Position numbers and translations under genes: made by a program. Shown here one piece after another: positions 26,754-35,917 of a stretch of 64,000 bases of DNA. The stretch is from the NCBI GenBank assembly GCA_023399215.1, contig JAEWQJ010000033.1, positions 62,001 to 126,000 on the forward strand, read 5' to 3'. Each line of letters opens with the position of its first letter. Position 1 is the stretch's first letter. The notes beneath the pieces were generated by a model. That model was not told where the DNA came from. It made no database searches and saw nothing but the letters and a program-made list of their open reading frames with translations. Source of the stretch: Methanobacteriota archaeon (GTDB lineage Archaea; Halobacteriota; Methanosarcinia; Methanosarcinales; Methanosarcinaceae).

Positions 26754-27536
26754 GTGATTTACATGTTCAATCTGAAGGAATTAGACTTCACAATTCCCGA
26801 ATTCTGGGATCTATCCAATTCGCTGGCCAGGAACTATAAACCAATCACAATGGCTGAATATTTTAGTTTCGAACACCTGCCGAAAAGATTTGCCATAATT
26901 CGCCACGATGTGGATCGGATGCCTGGCAACTCCCTGAAAACTGCCAGAATTGAATCTGAACTCGGAATAAAAGCTACCTATTATTTCCGTGCTACAAAAA
27001 ACGTATTCATCCCCAAAATTATAAAGGAAATTTCAGACCTGGACCACGAAATCGGCTACCATTATGAAGTCCTGAGCGACGCTGCAGGGGACTACTCAAA
27101 AGCTATAAAACTCTTTGAACATCACCTCTCAGAATTCCGCAAGATCTGTGACATCAAGACGATTTCCATGCACGGCCGTCCTCTTTCCAAATATGATAAC
27201 CGGGACCTCTGGAAAGTCCACGATTTCCGCAAATTTGGCATCCTTGGCGAAGCCTACCTCTCTGCAGGTCATGAACTTAATTACCTCTCAGATACAGGCA
27301 GGAGCTGGGGCACAAAAAACTGCTTGAGAGACTTCATTCCCGGAAAAAACGAGAATTTCTCTGTTGATACCACTTCCGAACTTATTGATCTGGTCGAAAG
27401 CAAAGAGTTAGACAATTTGTATATCCTGAGCCATCCCGAAAGATGGTCCAGTTCAATGATTGACTGGGGACTTTATTTTGGCATGGATTTTGCAGTTAAT
27501 TTTGTTAAAAAAGGGTTAATGGCAGTCAGGAAATGA
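26754..27536 (+). CDS. Polysaccharide deacetylase-like (NodB-homology) protein
   Basis: 260 residues. The NodB-type metal motif is in FAIIRHDVDRMP (about residues 46-57), with KATYYFRA shortly after and EIGYHYE near residue 100. A late SHPERW is typical of this subgroup and may supply the third ligand. Members remove acetyl groups from N-acetylated sugars, or are inactive relatives. The start is GTG at 26754 or ATG three codons later (26763). It lies 112 bp after the GT2 gene and overlaps the next frame, so the block is probably one operon involved in building and trimming a surface sugar. Confidence 0.83.
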   Translation: MIYMFNLKELDFTIPEFWDLSNSLARNYKPITMAEYFSFEHLPKRFAIIRHDVDRMPGNSLKTARIESELGIKATYYFRATKNVFIPKIIKEISDLDHEIGYHYEVLSDAAGDYSKAIKLFEHHLSEFRKICDIKTISMHGRPLSKYDNRDLWKVHDFRKFGILGEAYLSAGHELNYLSDTGRSWGTKNCLRDFIPGKNENFSVDTTSELIDLVESKELDNLYILSHPERWSSSMIDWGLYFGMDFAVNFVKKGLMAVRK

Positions 27537-27610
27537 GTTCTGTCACTGTTGATATTAATTACAAAAAAGAAATGGGTTTCGTGCTTAATTTCATCATAAA
27601 CGGGTTAAAG

Positions 27611-28660
27611 ATGGTAAAAATGAATATATTATTTAATATGGCTCACCCAGGACAAGTTCATTTATTCAAAAATACTATTTGGGAATTAGAGAAAAGGGGG
27701 CACAAATGTAAGATTACCATTATCGACAAGGAGGTTTCACTAAAACTACTTGATGCTTATGATTTTAAATATGATGTTGTTGGTGCTGCAAAATCTTCAA
27801 TGTTTGCAAAAGCAATAGAACTTCTTAAGATTGAATCCAGACTGTTCAAAATATGCAAATCATTTAAACCTGATGTTCTTGTTGGTGGTGTAGGTAATGC
27901 ATATGTTGCTCATGTTGGAAAAATGATAAGAAAGCCTTCTATTGTTTTCGATGATACTGAACATGCAAGACTTGAACATCTTTTGACAGATCCTTTTGCA
28001 ACTGTCATATGTACTCCCTCGTGTTTTCAAAAAGATCTTGGGAAAAAACAAATTAGGTATAATGGATATCATGAACTTGCATACCTTCATCCAAATTATT
28101 TTACTCCAAATCCCTCTGTGTTAAGCGAAATTGGATTGAGTGAAGAAGACACCTATATAGTTTTGAGGTTCGTTTTGTGGGACGCTGATCATGATACTGG
28201 TCAATATGGGATAAAAAATAAGATTGAATTTGTAAATTACCTAGAAAAATACGGACGCATAATAATTACCTCTGAAGGTAAACTTGAACCGGAATTAATC
28301 AAATACAAAATCAAAGTTTCTCCTGATAAGTTGCACGATTTATTGTATTATGCTACTTTATGTGTTGGAGAAGGCGCAACGACAGCAGTTGAATCTGCAG
28401 TTTTAGGAACTCCTTCAATATATGTATCATCTTTATCAGGGGAGATGGGAAATTTCAAAGAAATAGAGGGAAAATATGGTCTTGTTTATTGTTTCACAGA
28501 TACTATGAAGGCTCTTGAAAAAGCAGTGGGTCTTCTCCAAAATTCTAAAATTAAAAGTGAATGGTGTAAGAAAAGACAGCAATTATTGATTGATAAATTG
28601 GATGTAACCAAATTTATGGTCGAATTTATTGAAGAATTCCCAAAAAATTTAAAAATGTAG
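27611..28660 (+). CDS. DUF354 (GT-B-like) protein
   Basis: 350 residues from ATG 27611. The frame is open further upstream to an ATG at 27533 that overlaps the deacetylase stop, but family members begin close to MNILFNMAHPGQVHLFKN, so the inner start is preferred. Signature segments are AHPGQVHLFKNTI, KPDVLVGGVGNAYVAHVGK, IVFDDTEHARLEH and GEGATTAVESAVLGTPSIYV near the C-terminus, the last resembling the donor site of GT-B enzymes such as MurG and WecB-like epimerases. DUF354 proteins occur in archaeal polysaccharide clusters; their reaction is not established. Confidence 0.83.
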   Translation: MVKMNILFNMAHPGQVHLFKNTIWELEKRGHKCKITIIDKEVSLKLLDAYDFKYDVVGAAKSSMFAKAIELLKIESRLFKICKSFKPDVLVGGVGNAYVAHVGKMIRKPSIVFDDTEHARLEHLLTDPFATVICTPSCFQKDLGKKQIRYNGYHELAYLHPNYFTPNPSVLSEIGLSEEDTYIVLRFVLWDADHDTGQYGIKNKIEFVNYLEKYGRIIITSEGKLEPELIKYKIKVSPDKLHDLLYYATLCVGEGATTAVESAVLGTPSIYVSSLSGEMGNFKEIEGKYGLVYCFTDTMKALEKAVGLLQNSKIKSEWCKKRQQLLIDKLDVTKFMVEFIEEFPKNLKM

Positions 28661-28675
28661 AATTGATCTTAAAAG

Positions 28676-28750
28676 GAGAGCGTCGTAAAAGTATATTTGA
28701 TTCTTTAATTGAGATAAAGTACTACCCAGTTTGACTTTTACGACGATCTC
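28676..28750. repeat. 75-bp element with 17-bp terminal inverted repeats
   Basis: GAGAGCGTCGTAAAAGT (28676-28692) and ACTTTTACGACGATCTC (28734-28750) are inverted copies with one mismatch around a 41-nt centre. There is no T run right after, so it looks more like a miniature mobile element than a simple terminator, though it could stop transcription between the DUF354 and CapK-like genes. Confidence 0.75.
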
Positions 28751-28804
28751 TAAAAACATAATGTTTATCAAGTAAGGTTTGACTATTAAAAAGGACTTGA
28801 AATT

Positions 28805-30139
28805 ATGTTTCATAAAGAATTATTTATTGCAGGGCATCAATGCGGAGATTTGTCATTTTATTCTTCATATAAGCAACTAAAGCAAAATCAATGGAACTCT
28901 TACAATGAGCTAAAAAAACAACAAGAACGTAAATTAAGGCATATGATTGATTTTGCTTACAAAAATGTTCCTTTTTATCACAAACTTTTCAATCGTTTAA
29001 ATTTATCTCCAGATTATATCAGAGAGATTAAAGATCTCGAAAAACTTCCGATACTCACAAAAGATATTATTATCTCTAATTGGGAAGATTTCAAACCAAT
29101 TAATCTTAATAAAATAAAGTATTATACTTGGTCTACAGGAGGAACAACAGGAACTCCTCTTAAATTCAGAATCTCGAAATACGATAGATTCCTAGCAGCT
29201 GCTATGCTTTACAGGGGGTGGGGTTACGGAGGTTATGAACTTGGAGATAAAATGATTTTCTTGGCAGGAACAGCGCTAAATGTTGGATCTAAACCTTCGT
29301 TGATATCAAAAATCGATGAAACTGCAAGGAACTTAAAAAAATTTTCATCTTTTGATATAGGCCCTCTTGATATGGATACCTATCTTAAAAGCATAAATTC
29401 ATTTAAACCTAAATTTTTTAGAGGATATGCTTCTTCCCTTGATTTTTTTGCGAAATATGTTGAGGAAAATAATCTTAACATAAACCCACCTACTTCTGTC
29501 TTCACTACAGCTGAAAAATTGTATCCTCCTATGAGAAAAAGAATCGAAAATACATTTGACTCAGTAGTTTATGATAATTATGGATTACATGACGGAGGAG
29601 TTGGTGCCTATGAATGTTCTGAACATAATGGACTTCATATAGATACTGAAAGAAGTATTATGGAAATTGTCGATTCTGATCAGAAACAAATGGATGAAGG
29701 CATTGGTGATATAGTAGCTACAAACTTTACCAATTACTCAATGCCATTAATTAGGTATGCTACAGGAGATATGGGTCACATTATTGAAGACTCTTGCAGT
29801 TGTGGGAGGAATTCTCGATTACTTAAAGAAGTCATTGGCAGAACTGTAGATATTTTGCAAACACCTGAAGGTAAATATGTTCATGGATGGTTCTTTCTAT
29901 ATATCATGTGGGAATATTGTAAAGGTGTAAAAGAATATCAAGTAGTTCAAGAGTCTTTAGATAGAATTGTCCTCAAAATAGTAAAAAGCGATGATTTTGA
30001 TGAAAGACAATTAAAAATAATTGAAAATCTTGTTAAAAATAAAAGTCCAAGATGGAATCTCGAATTCAAATTCGTAGATGCGATTAATAAAACGAAAGCT
30101 GGAAAATACAAGTTCATTATTAATGAGTTGATTTCATGA
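28805..30139 (+). CDS. CapK/PaaK-like adenylate-forming enzyme
   Basis: 444 residues. The AMP-binding loop is STGGTTGTPLKF (about residues 112-123), followed by VFTTAEKLYPPMRKRIE, VYDNYGLHDGG and IRYATGDMG. The C-terminal lid holds IGRTVDIL and NKTKAGKYKFI with a plausible catalytic Lys. The family includes phenylacetate-CoA ligase; CapK-type members in capsule clusters are thought to activate a carboxylate that decorates or couples to polysaccharide. In this context a sugar-modifying acyl activation is more likely than phenylacetate breakdown. The stop overlaps the next start by 4 bp. Confidence 0.87.
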   Translation: MFHKELFIAGHQCGDLSFYSSYKQLKQNQWNSYNELKKQQERKLRHMIDFAYKNVPFYHKLFNRLNLSPDYIREIKDLEKLPILTKDIIISNWEDFKPINLNKIKYYTWSTGGTTGTPLKFRISKYDRFLAAAMLYRGWGYGGYELGDKMIFLAGTALNVGSKPSLISKIDETARNLKKFSSFDIGPLDMDTYLKSINSFKPKFFRGYASSLDFFAKYVEENNLNINPPTSVFTTAEKLYPPMRKRIENTFDSVVYDNYGLHDGGVGAYECSEHNGLHIDTERSIMEIVDSDQKQMDEGIGDIVATNFTNYSMPLIRYATGDMGHIIEDSCSCGRNSRLLKEVIGRTVDILQTPEGKYVHGWFFLYIMWEYCKGVKEYQVVQESLDRIVLKIVKSDDFDERQLKIIENLVKNKSPRWNLEFKFVDAINKTKAGKYKFIINELIS

Positions 30140-31299
30140 AATTTAAAAATTTGTTAGTAATATGTAACAGTTTTCCTGATAAAGATAATACCTCTGTAGC
30201 AGGTATATTTGTTAAAGAACAAGTTAAGTGTTTAAAAAATTATTTTGAAAATGTCTATGTGATTTCTCCTGTAGCTTATGGAATGGAGTATCTAAGAAAA
30301 GTTCATCTTGAAGAATACACCTTTGACAACGTTCGTGTATATTTTCCGAAGTATTATAATTTGCCACTTTTTTATTTTCATTTCCAAAATTTTTGGGTTT
30401 ATTTAGAATATTCTTGTGTATATGATCTGATTAAAAGAGAAAATTTACAATTTGATTTAGTTCATGCTCATTATACTTGGCCTTCTGGTGCTGTTGCAGT
30501 TGAATTAAAGAAGAAATTTCGAGTTCCTGTAGTAATTACGGAACATACTCATATCACTTTGTATAAAGAACTAAAAAAGAAAAATAAACAATATATCAAT
30601 ACTTGGAAACTATGTGATGCGATTATAAGAGTTAATAAGAAGGATATCCCTTTAATTGTTAATTATAGTAGAGTACCAGCTCAAAAGGTATTTCATGTGG
30701 CTAATGGATTTGATTCTTTAAAATATAAGTTTATTCCAAAAGACGATGCTAGACACAAACTTGGTTTAAAAAAAGATCTGAACATAATATTTAATGTTGG
30801 TAGATTATATGAAGAAAAAGGGCAAAAATACTTGATAGATGCTATAAAAGAGGTTGTAAAAACTAGAAAGAATGTACTGTGTATTATTGGAGGTTCTGGT
30901 CCACTGAGAGAGAATCTACAGAATCAAATTAATGATTTAAATTTGCAGGATCATGTTCTGTTAATTGGATTTGTCCCAGATGAGTTACTACCTTTTTGGA
31001 TGTATGCATGCGATATTTTCGTTCTTTCGAGTTTAAGTGAAAGTTTTGGGATTGTTCAAATAGAGGCTTTAGCTTGTGGAAAACCCGTTGTTGCAACTTA
31101 TAACGGAGGAAGTGAGGAGATTATTGTATCGAATAATTACGGATATTTAGTTGAACCAAAAAACTCTATAGATCTTGCCAAAATAATTGGAAATGCATTA
31201 GAAACAAAATGGGATTCGCAGTGCATTAAACGATATAGCGAACAATTTGCATGGGAAAATGTTGCAAAAGATATTATCTCTGTCTACTTGAAAATTTGA
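30136..31299 (+). CDS. GT4-family glycosyltransferase
   Basis: 387 residues of GT-B fold. The acceptor half has ICNSFPDKDNTSVAGIFVKE and DLVHAHYTWPSGAVAVEL. The donor half has FNVGRLYEEKGQKYLIDAI, IIGGSGPLRENLQNQI and the EX7E region SESFGIVQIEALACGKPVVA. It transfers a sugar from a nucleotide sugar with retention. Translationally coupled to the CapK-like gene (ATGA). Donor and acceptor cannot be told from sequence. Confidence 0.9.
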   Translation: MKFKNLLVICNSFPDKDNTSVAGIFVKEQVKCLKNYFENVYVISPVAYGMEYLRKVHLEEYTFDNVRVYFPKYYNLPLFYFHFQNFWVYLEYSCVYDLIKRENLQFDLVHAHYTWPSGAVAVELKKKFRVPVVITEHTHITLYKELKKKNKQYINTWKLCDAIIRVNKKDIPLIVNYSRVPAQKVFHVANGFDSLKYKFIPKDDARHKLGLKKDLNIIFNVGRLYEEKGQKYLIDAIKEVVKTRKNVLCIIGGSGPLRENLQNQINDLNLQDHVLLIGFVPDELLPFWMYACDIFVLSSLSESFGIVQIEALACGKPVVATYNGGSEEIIVSNNYGYLVEPKNSIDLAKIIGNALETKWDSQCIKRYSEQFAWENVAKDIISVYLKI

Positions 31300-31667
31300 T
31301 TCGTATCGTTTTACTTGGCAACAAATGATTAACTAATTAAATCTAAGGAAAAAATAAGTTGCCGGCAAATATACTAATATGTTTCATGGTACCGACCTTC
31401 CGCAGATGTCTTCAAAAAAATAACATTTTTCTTGTTATCGTTTTTGGAGAATTATTCGAAAATCTGCAGTTATTGCCTCAATTGAAACTTCGTAAATCTG
31501 TGCTGGAAATATTGTAGGAGATTTCAAAAACACATGTTTGAGCTACTGGGCAGTTTTCAGAAAAAACGATAGCAGGAAAAATTGTGAAAATTGATAGGGC
31601 ATCTGCGAAAAGTGGGATGGTAATTGTTTTTTAGTAATAGGTCTAGGTATTTTGTGAGTTGGCGCTA
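31300..31667. other. Intergenic region carrying a large imperfect inverted repeat
   Basis: 368 bp between the GT4 gene and the membrane protein. No frame is supportable. Most is occupied by the inverted-repeat element at 31391-31615. Confidence 0.6.
31391..31615. repeat. About 225-bp MITE-like element with degenerate terminal inverted repeats
   Basis: The left end (31391-31446) and the right end (31559-31615) align as inverted copies: TTCCGCAGATG against CATCTGCGAA at the tips, then TTATCGTTTTT against AAAAACGATA at the same distance inward. Identity is roughly 70% over 50 bp. The centre has no coding frame. It is probably a non-autonomous derivative of an IS element. Confidence 0.6.
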
Positions 31668-33374
31668 ATGGATATATTCGAAAAAAGAGGACTAAAAATT
31701 TGGGGAATTGTTTTCTGCTCAGTAATATGTTATGTTATGTTACATCGCGTGCTCAATGAAGTTGACTTCCAACGATTCTCAAATATATTTGTAGGTTTTA
31801 TTGAAGTACATCTCAATCAACATCTTACATTAGATTATTTTAATATTTTTCCTATTTTCAATAAAAAAGTAACTATAGATCCTTCCTTTCCATACAGATT
31901 CCAAAGAATTATGGGAACAGAGTCTTATTATGTGCTTATTACATATTTATTTATAATTACACATCTTATTACAAATTTGAGTCCGCAGTTATTAATAGTT
32001 ATTCCTTTAGGGGTTTTATTTTTACCTATAATATGGCTAGCTGTAATTAGAGCTTATATTCCATTAAATAATAAACCGAACATTGTTTTTTGTATTCTAC
32101 TTGCTATTTACTATTTATTGTATGTAGTTACTACCAAAGCATATGGGTCTTTTTATGTGAGTCCTCCATCTTCTGCGTTGTTTCTGCTCATTTTCCTATG
32201 TATTTACAGATTTTTTTATTCTAAGAATAACAAAGGTAATTATTTCTTGATAATGGTTATCTGTTACATAAGTCTAACTCTTTATTGGCATACACTCGTA
32301 ATGAGTTCTCTATATTTTGTCCTTGCTCTCTTTATTATTTTAGGTTCTTTATATATTTATTCTTTAATGAGTAAAACGACTAGTCAATATAAACAATTGT
32401 TTGGCATCTCAACGTCCATTGCGGCGATCTCTATCGTGGCCTCTTTTACATTTATCCATTTATGGCAAAGTAGTTATGTGGATAAGTTTATAGCAGAAAC
32501 TAATTTATGGGATTTTATTACCAAGGCGATTATGAAATTTCAAGGAGGAGTCCCTTTTGCTGTTCCATATTCTTTCAACTACAAGAACCTATTTTTTGGG
32601 AGTTTATATTTCAAATCTTTGCTAATTATACATTTTCTTGCGATGCTACTCCTAGTAATTCCAATTATTCTTAATGTTTATTATATCAAAACTAAAGGTT
32701 GCGATATAGAGCTCCCACTTGTTTTTTCAATTTCAATTTTCTTTGCTCAAATTATTCATGTTATCTCATATTATCAGACAAAGTCTTTAAGTTTTTTTTA
32801 TGTTCCATTATATTTTCCATTGTTTGGAATCCAACTTTTTGCAAATACCGTTAAAAGAGAAGATTCCTTTTATCAAATTACAAAAGCTTTTATTACTTTT
32901 TCTATTATAATCATGATTATTTTATCTTTAATCTGTGTTTTTTCTATAGGAAATATAAGAGAAGCTGGTGAAACCTCTGTTACAAAATATATAGATACAG
33001 AAAATAGCTTTAATTGGATATATTCTCACCATATAAGTAACAAAGTCATTGTTGATTTTAACATTCTTGGAAAATACTTGCAAAGAGAATCTTATAAGCC
33101 TGAACTCAAAATTGAATATATAGATTTAAATGTGTATAGTTATAGTTATTTTTTAGGTGACAATAATTATTTACCCCCTAGTTTCTCAAACAGTTATTTG
33201 ATAATAGATCATGCAACAATGGAAAAAGGTCTTCCTATTCATATCACTGAAGGTCGTACTCTTATCTCCTCCAACTATAAGAAAATAAATAGTTGTAAAC
33301 ACCAAAATAAAATTTACGATGATGATTTTATTGCAATATACCAAATTCGAAAATTGGATCAAATTACTCCATGA
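31668..33374 (+). CDS. Multi-spanning membrane protein, possible polymerase or GT-C type glycosyltransferase
   Basis: 568 residues from ATG 31668; a TTG three codons upstream is also possible. About 11-12 hydrophobic spans occupy residues 10-430, beginning LKIWGIVFCSVICYVMLHRV, and a soluble domain of about 140 residues follows, starting near GNIREAGETSVTKYIDTENS. A periplasm-like loop after the first span holds NQHLTLDYFNIFPIFNKK. No family recognised. The layout (many spans, acidic loop, soluble tail) is the same as in the protein at 51890, and each sits in a glycosyltransferase block, so both may polymerise or transfer lipid-linked sugars. That is inference from context. Confidence 0.75.
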   Translation: MDIFEKRGLKIWGIVFCSVICYVMLHRVLNEVDFQRFSNIFVGFIEVHLNQHLTLDYFNIFPIFNKKVTIDPSFPYRFQRIMGTESYYVLITYLFIITHLITNLSPQLLIVIPLGVLFLPIIWLAVIRAYIPLNNKPNIVFCILLAIYYLLYVVTTKAYGSFYVSPPSSALFLLIFLCIYRFFYSKNNKGNYFLIMVICYISLTLYWHTLVMSSLYFVLALFIILGSLYIYSLMSKTTSQYKQLFGISTSIAAISIVASFTFIHLWQSSYVDKFIAETNLWDFITKAIMKFQGGVPFAVPYSFNYKNLFFGSLYFKSLLIIHFLAMLLLVIPIILNVYYIKTKGCDIELPLVFSISIFFAQIIHVISYYQTKSLSFFYVPLYFPLFGIQLFANTVKREDSFYQITKAFITFSIIIMIILSLICVFSIGNIREAGETSVTKYIDTENSFNWIYSHHISNKVIVDFNILGKYLQRESYKPELKIEYIDLNVYSYSYFLGDNNYLPPSFSNSYLIIDHATMEKGLPIHITEGRTLISSNYKKINSCKHQNKIYDDDFIAIYQIRKLDQITP

Positions 33375-33505
33375 TTCAAAGATGTTAGTTGAATGACCCT
33401 CTTGTCATTAAAAATAGGCAGTACTTAATTTGTTTGTTAATTCAGAATTTCGGAGATATTTAGGACTTATGCACTTAAAGTCCCAAAAACTTCATTCATA
33501 AGAAG

Positions 33506-33633
33506 AGCCTATCCCAAAAGCCATTTCGTTCTTAATCATCAAGAATTTTCAGGATTGTTTTCATGATCAGAAACTTGATTGATTGTTCGGAATACAGGAT
33601 TCAGAGAAGCAATTTTGAGTTTTGGGATCAGCT
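33506..33633. repeat. MITE-like dispersed repeat, copy B
   Basis: 128 bp with terminal inverted repeats AGCCTATCCCAAAA (left) and TTTTGGGATCAGCT (right), 12 of 14 paired. The last 36 bp (33598-33633) are identical to 40387-40422. It adjoins the end of the broken transposase at 33712. Confidence 0.75.
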
Positions 33634-33711
33634 CGAAATATAATGGTCTATTAGTACAGTAGTTCCGAATGCTGAATTTAGAACATTTTTAACTATATGG
33701 TGCTTTTTTTC

Positions 33712-34160
33712 TTAACTTTCAGTCAAGCGTTTTAATCCCTTTTTATCATTAATAAAGAAAGCTATGGCTGTCCCTGTTAAAAATACAGTCAGAGAACAGT
33801 ATTATTTTACAGAACACATTGTATATCTGTGTAAATTCTCCATATTGCATGTTTTTTTGGCTAATTTAAACACGTCCTCTATGAGAGATCTAATAGGCCT
33901 AAGTTCTCCCCAGTTTTCAATCAAAGACTTAAACTTTCAACCAGTTTCTCGTAAAGCTTCTTTTCTTCCTTTGTATTTCTTTTTGAATCAAATATATTAA
34001 GAGGATAGCTTAGCACACCAAAAAGTTTGTTAAAATTACAATTACTCCTTGGAAAAATTACAGAAACTATCTTGTATTTTGCTATTCCTATTACATAATT
34101 TTCATATGAATAATAGCCTCTGTCTGTCAAGGCCGGATTACTTTTCCCCACCTTTTGATA
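33712..34160 (-). pseudogene. Broken DDE transposase, C-terminal fragment
   Basis: On the minus strand a frame reads GKSNPALTDRGYYSYENYVI and KLFGVLSYPLNIFDSKRNTK, ending at KLVESLSL (33921). Shifting frame there continues with IENWGELRPIRSLIEDVFKL, AKKTCNMENLHRYTM and CSVK, one in-frame stop, then YCSLTVFLTGTAIAFFINDK to the stop at 33712. The pattern, with a conserved Glu in the last DDE segment (RSLIEDVFKLAKK), is that of a Methanosarcina IS4-like transposase. The N-terminal half is missing and the fragment abuts the 3' end of istB. Nonfunctional. Confidence 0.75.
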
Positions 34161-34170
34161 TAAAGCTTAC

Positions 34171-34911
34171 TCAATTTTTCATAAACTTGTTAGAAATTAC
34201 TAATATAAATTTCCTGTTTTTATTCCCTGTTTTTTCCTCTCTTTCAGTCTGTAACTTTCCCTCTTTGATATTAATTGTAGTACAATGATGGAGTATTCTA
34301 TCAAGTACAGCAGCCGCTATTACATGGTCCTTGAATATCTCTCCCCATTCTCCATATGACTTATTCGATGTAAATATGGTTGACCTCTTTTCATACCGTT
34401 TGGAAATCAACTGAAACAAACAGTGAGATCCTTCTTCATCAAATGGGAGATAACCCATTTCATCAATGATCAGCACTTTAAATTTCATCAAGTCTTTAAG
34501 CCTTTTCTCAAGTATTCCCTCCCTATTTGCTATTCTTAACCTATCAATAAGGTTTCCTGTATTGGTAAAGTAAACCGAAATACCTGCTTTTACTGCTTCA
34601 ATTCCAAGAGCAATTGCAAGGTGAGACTTTCCAACTCTAGGAGGACCGAGCAAAACAACATTCTCTGCATTATGAACAAATCTTAAGGTCGCAAGGTCTT
34701 CTATGACTTTTTTATCAATAGATGACTGAAACTCAAAATCGAATTCTTCAAGTGTCTTTTTCACAGGAAAAACAGCACTTTTCATTCTCCTTTCCATTGC
34801 AGCAGATTCCCTGTGTTTCTTTTCCTGTTCAAAAAGATAATCAAGGACTTCCATTGTTGTCTTGCTGTCTCTCTTAACCGCCGTTGACATATGGAATTGT
34901 GTCAGATCCAC
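34171..34911 (-). CDS. istB: Orphan IstB-like ATPase of an IS21-type element, frameshifted tail
   Basis: 246 residues. AAA+ IstB motifs are intact: Walker A GPPRVGKSHLA near residue 93, VLIIDEMGYLPFDEEG (Walker B) near 150, ISKRYEKRSTIFTSNKS and AAAVLDRILHH. After TTINIK the usual IstB ending GESYRLKE appears only in another frame, so a single inserted base near 34258-34266 has replaced the last 25-30 residues. No istA transposase is present upstream, where a polysaccharide GT2 gene lies 13 bp away. GTG start. IstB loads IstA onto target DNA; alone it cannot transpose, so this is a relic that may still be expressed. Confidence 0.85.
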   Translation of the reverse strand: MDLTQFHMSTAVKRDSKTTMEVLDYLFEQEKKHRESAAMERRMKSAVFPVKKTLEEFDFEFQSSIDKKVIEDLATLRFVHNAENVVLLGPPRVGKSHLAIALGIEAVKAGISVYFTNTGNLIDRLRIANREGILEKRLKDLMKFKVLIIDEMGYLPFDEEGSHCLFQLISKRYEKRSTIFTSNKSYGEWGEIFKDHVIAAAVLDRILHHCTTINIKEGKLQTEREEKTGNKNRKFILVISNKFMKN

Positions 34912-34924
34912 TCTGATTTTAAAT

Positions 34925-35875
34925 TTATACTTTTGCGTATATTTTTGAGGCTACCCTGTTTACCAAGGCATACATTTTATGTGGCAGATATGTCTGTAGT
35001 AAAATGAACTTTTTGCGTATATAAAACCTGTTGGAAGTGCATTGATGCAAATTCATTCTTGAAAGTTTTGTATTTCCTGCAAGTAGATTTCTCTTTGCTG
35101 TAACAATCCGTTCCAGATCAAGATATCCATACAAATCATCTAAGAGGCCAGTAGCTACTTCATTCTTATAAATAGTTTCCTTTGCAGTCTTGATAAAAGG
35201 ATGTTCTTGAATGCACCCTATAGATTTAGAAGCACTATTGAGTGCATCAATATTATATACAGAACAGACATTCATGCTAAATGCAATTGGATATTTCAGG
35301 GCTATTCTACCCCACATATCAGTATCTTCTCCCCACCGCACACTTAGAGGAAATTTTCCTACCTCATAAAATACATTTTTTGGTATTGCAACATTTGATG
35401 AACGTACTGGTAGTTTCCCTTTTATTACAGATTTAAAATATGATGCAAGTAACCCTTCATTTTGATGTTCTGGAAGCCCAAAAAAATATAGTTTCTTTTC
35501 ATTCATGTTTGGAAAGCGCTTTTTGTATGCCGTTGCATAAGCTCCAGCTTCCGGATATTTTTCTCTCAATCTCAATATAATTTCCAAGAAACTTGGAGTC
35601 CACTCATCATCCGAATCTAAAAATGCAATTAGATCCGCTTTTGCCTCTTCAATTCCCTTATTCCTTGCTGCGGACACTCCTTCATTTTCTTGTTGTATTA
35701 ACCTAATTCTGGAATCTGTGAAACTTTTAACTATTTCGGCACCTTTGTCTGTAGAACCGTCATCTATTACTATTATCTCAAATTCTTGGAAAGTCTGATT
35801 GAGAACTGAGTCTAACGCTCGGCTTACGTAAGGTTCTTTGTTATAAAGGGGAATAACTACAGAGACAACTGGCAT
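34925..35875 (-). CDS. GT2-family glycosyltransferase
   Basis: 316 residues. The GT-A core begins VSVVIPLYNKEPYVSRALDS, with VIDDGSTDKG, RNKGIEEAKADLIAFLDSDD (DxD motif) and a later RWGEDTDMWGRIA matching the EDxD-type catalytic region. No membrane spans. A good ribosome-binding site (GGAGCGAT) precedes the ATG. It is the last gene of the minus-strand flippase, FrhB, pyruvyltransferase run, 42 bp after the pyruvyltransferase. Confidence 0.92.
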   Translation of the reverse strand: MPVVSVVIPLYNKEPYVSRALDSVLNQTFQEFEIIVIDDGSTDKGAEIVKSFTDSRIRLIQQENEGVSAARNKGIEEAKADLIAFLDSDDEWTPSFLEIILRLREKYPEAGAYATAYKKRFPNMNEKKLYFFGLPEHQNEGLLASYFKSVIKGKLPVRSSNVAIPKNVFYEVGKFPLSVRWGEDTDMWGRIALKYPIAFSMNVCSVYNIDALNSASKSIGCIQEHPFIKTAKETIYKNEVATGLLDDLYGYLDLERIVTAKRNLLAGNTKLSRMNLHQCTSNRFYIRKKFILLQTYLPHKMYALVNRVASKIYAKV

Positions 35876-35917
35876 ATTTATCGCTCCATTTTAACTTTTT
35901 GCTGTTACGTAGCAAAA

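Noticed and set aside
33764..34000. 78-codon plus-strand frame as a gene
   Set aside because: It is the opposite strand of the broken transposase, which explains the sequence better.
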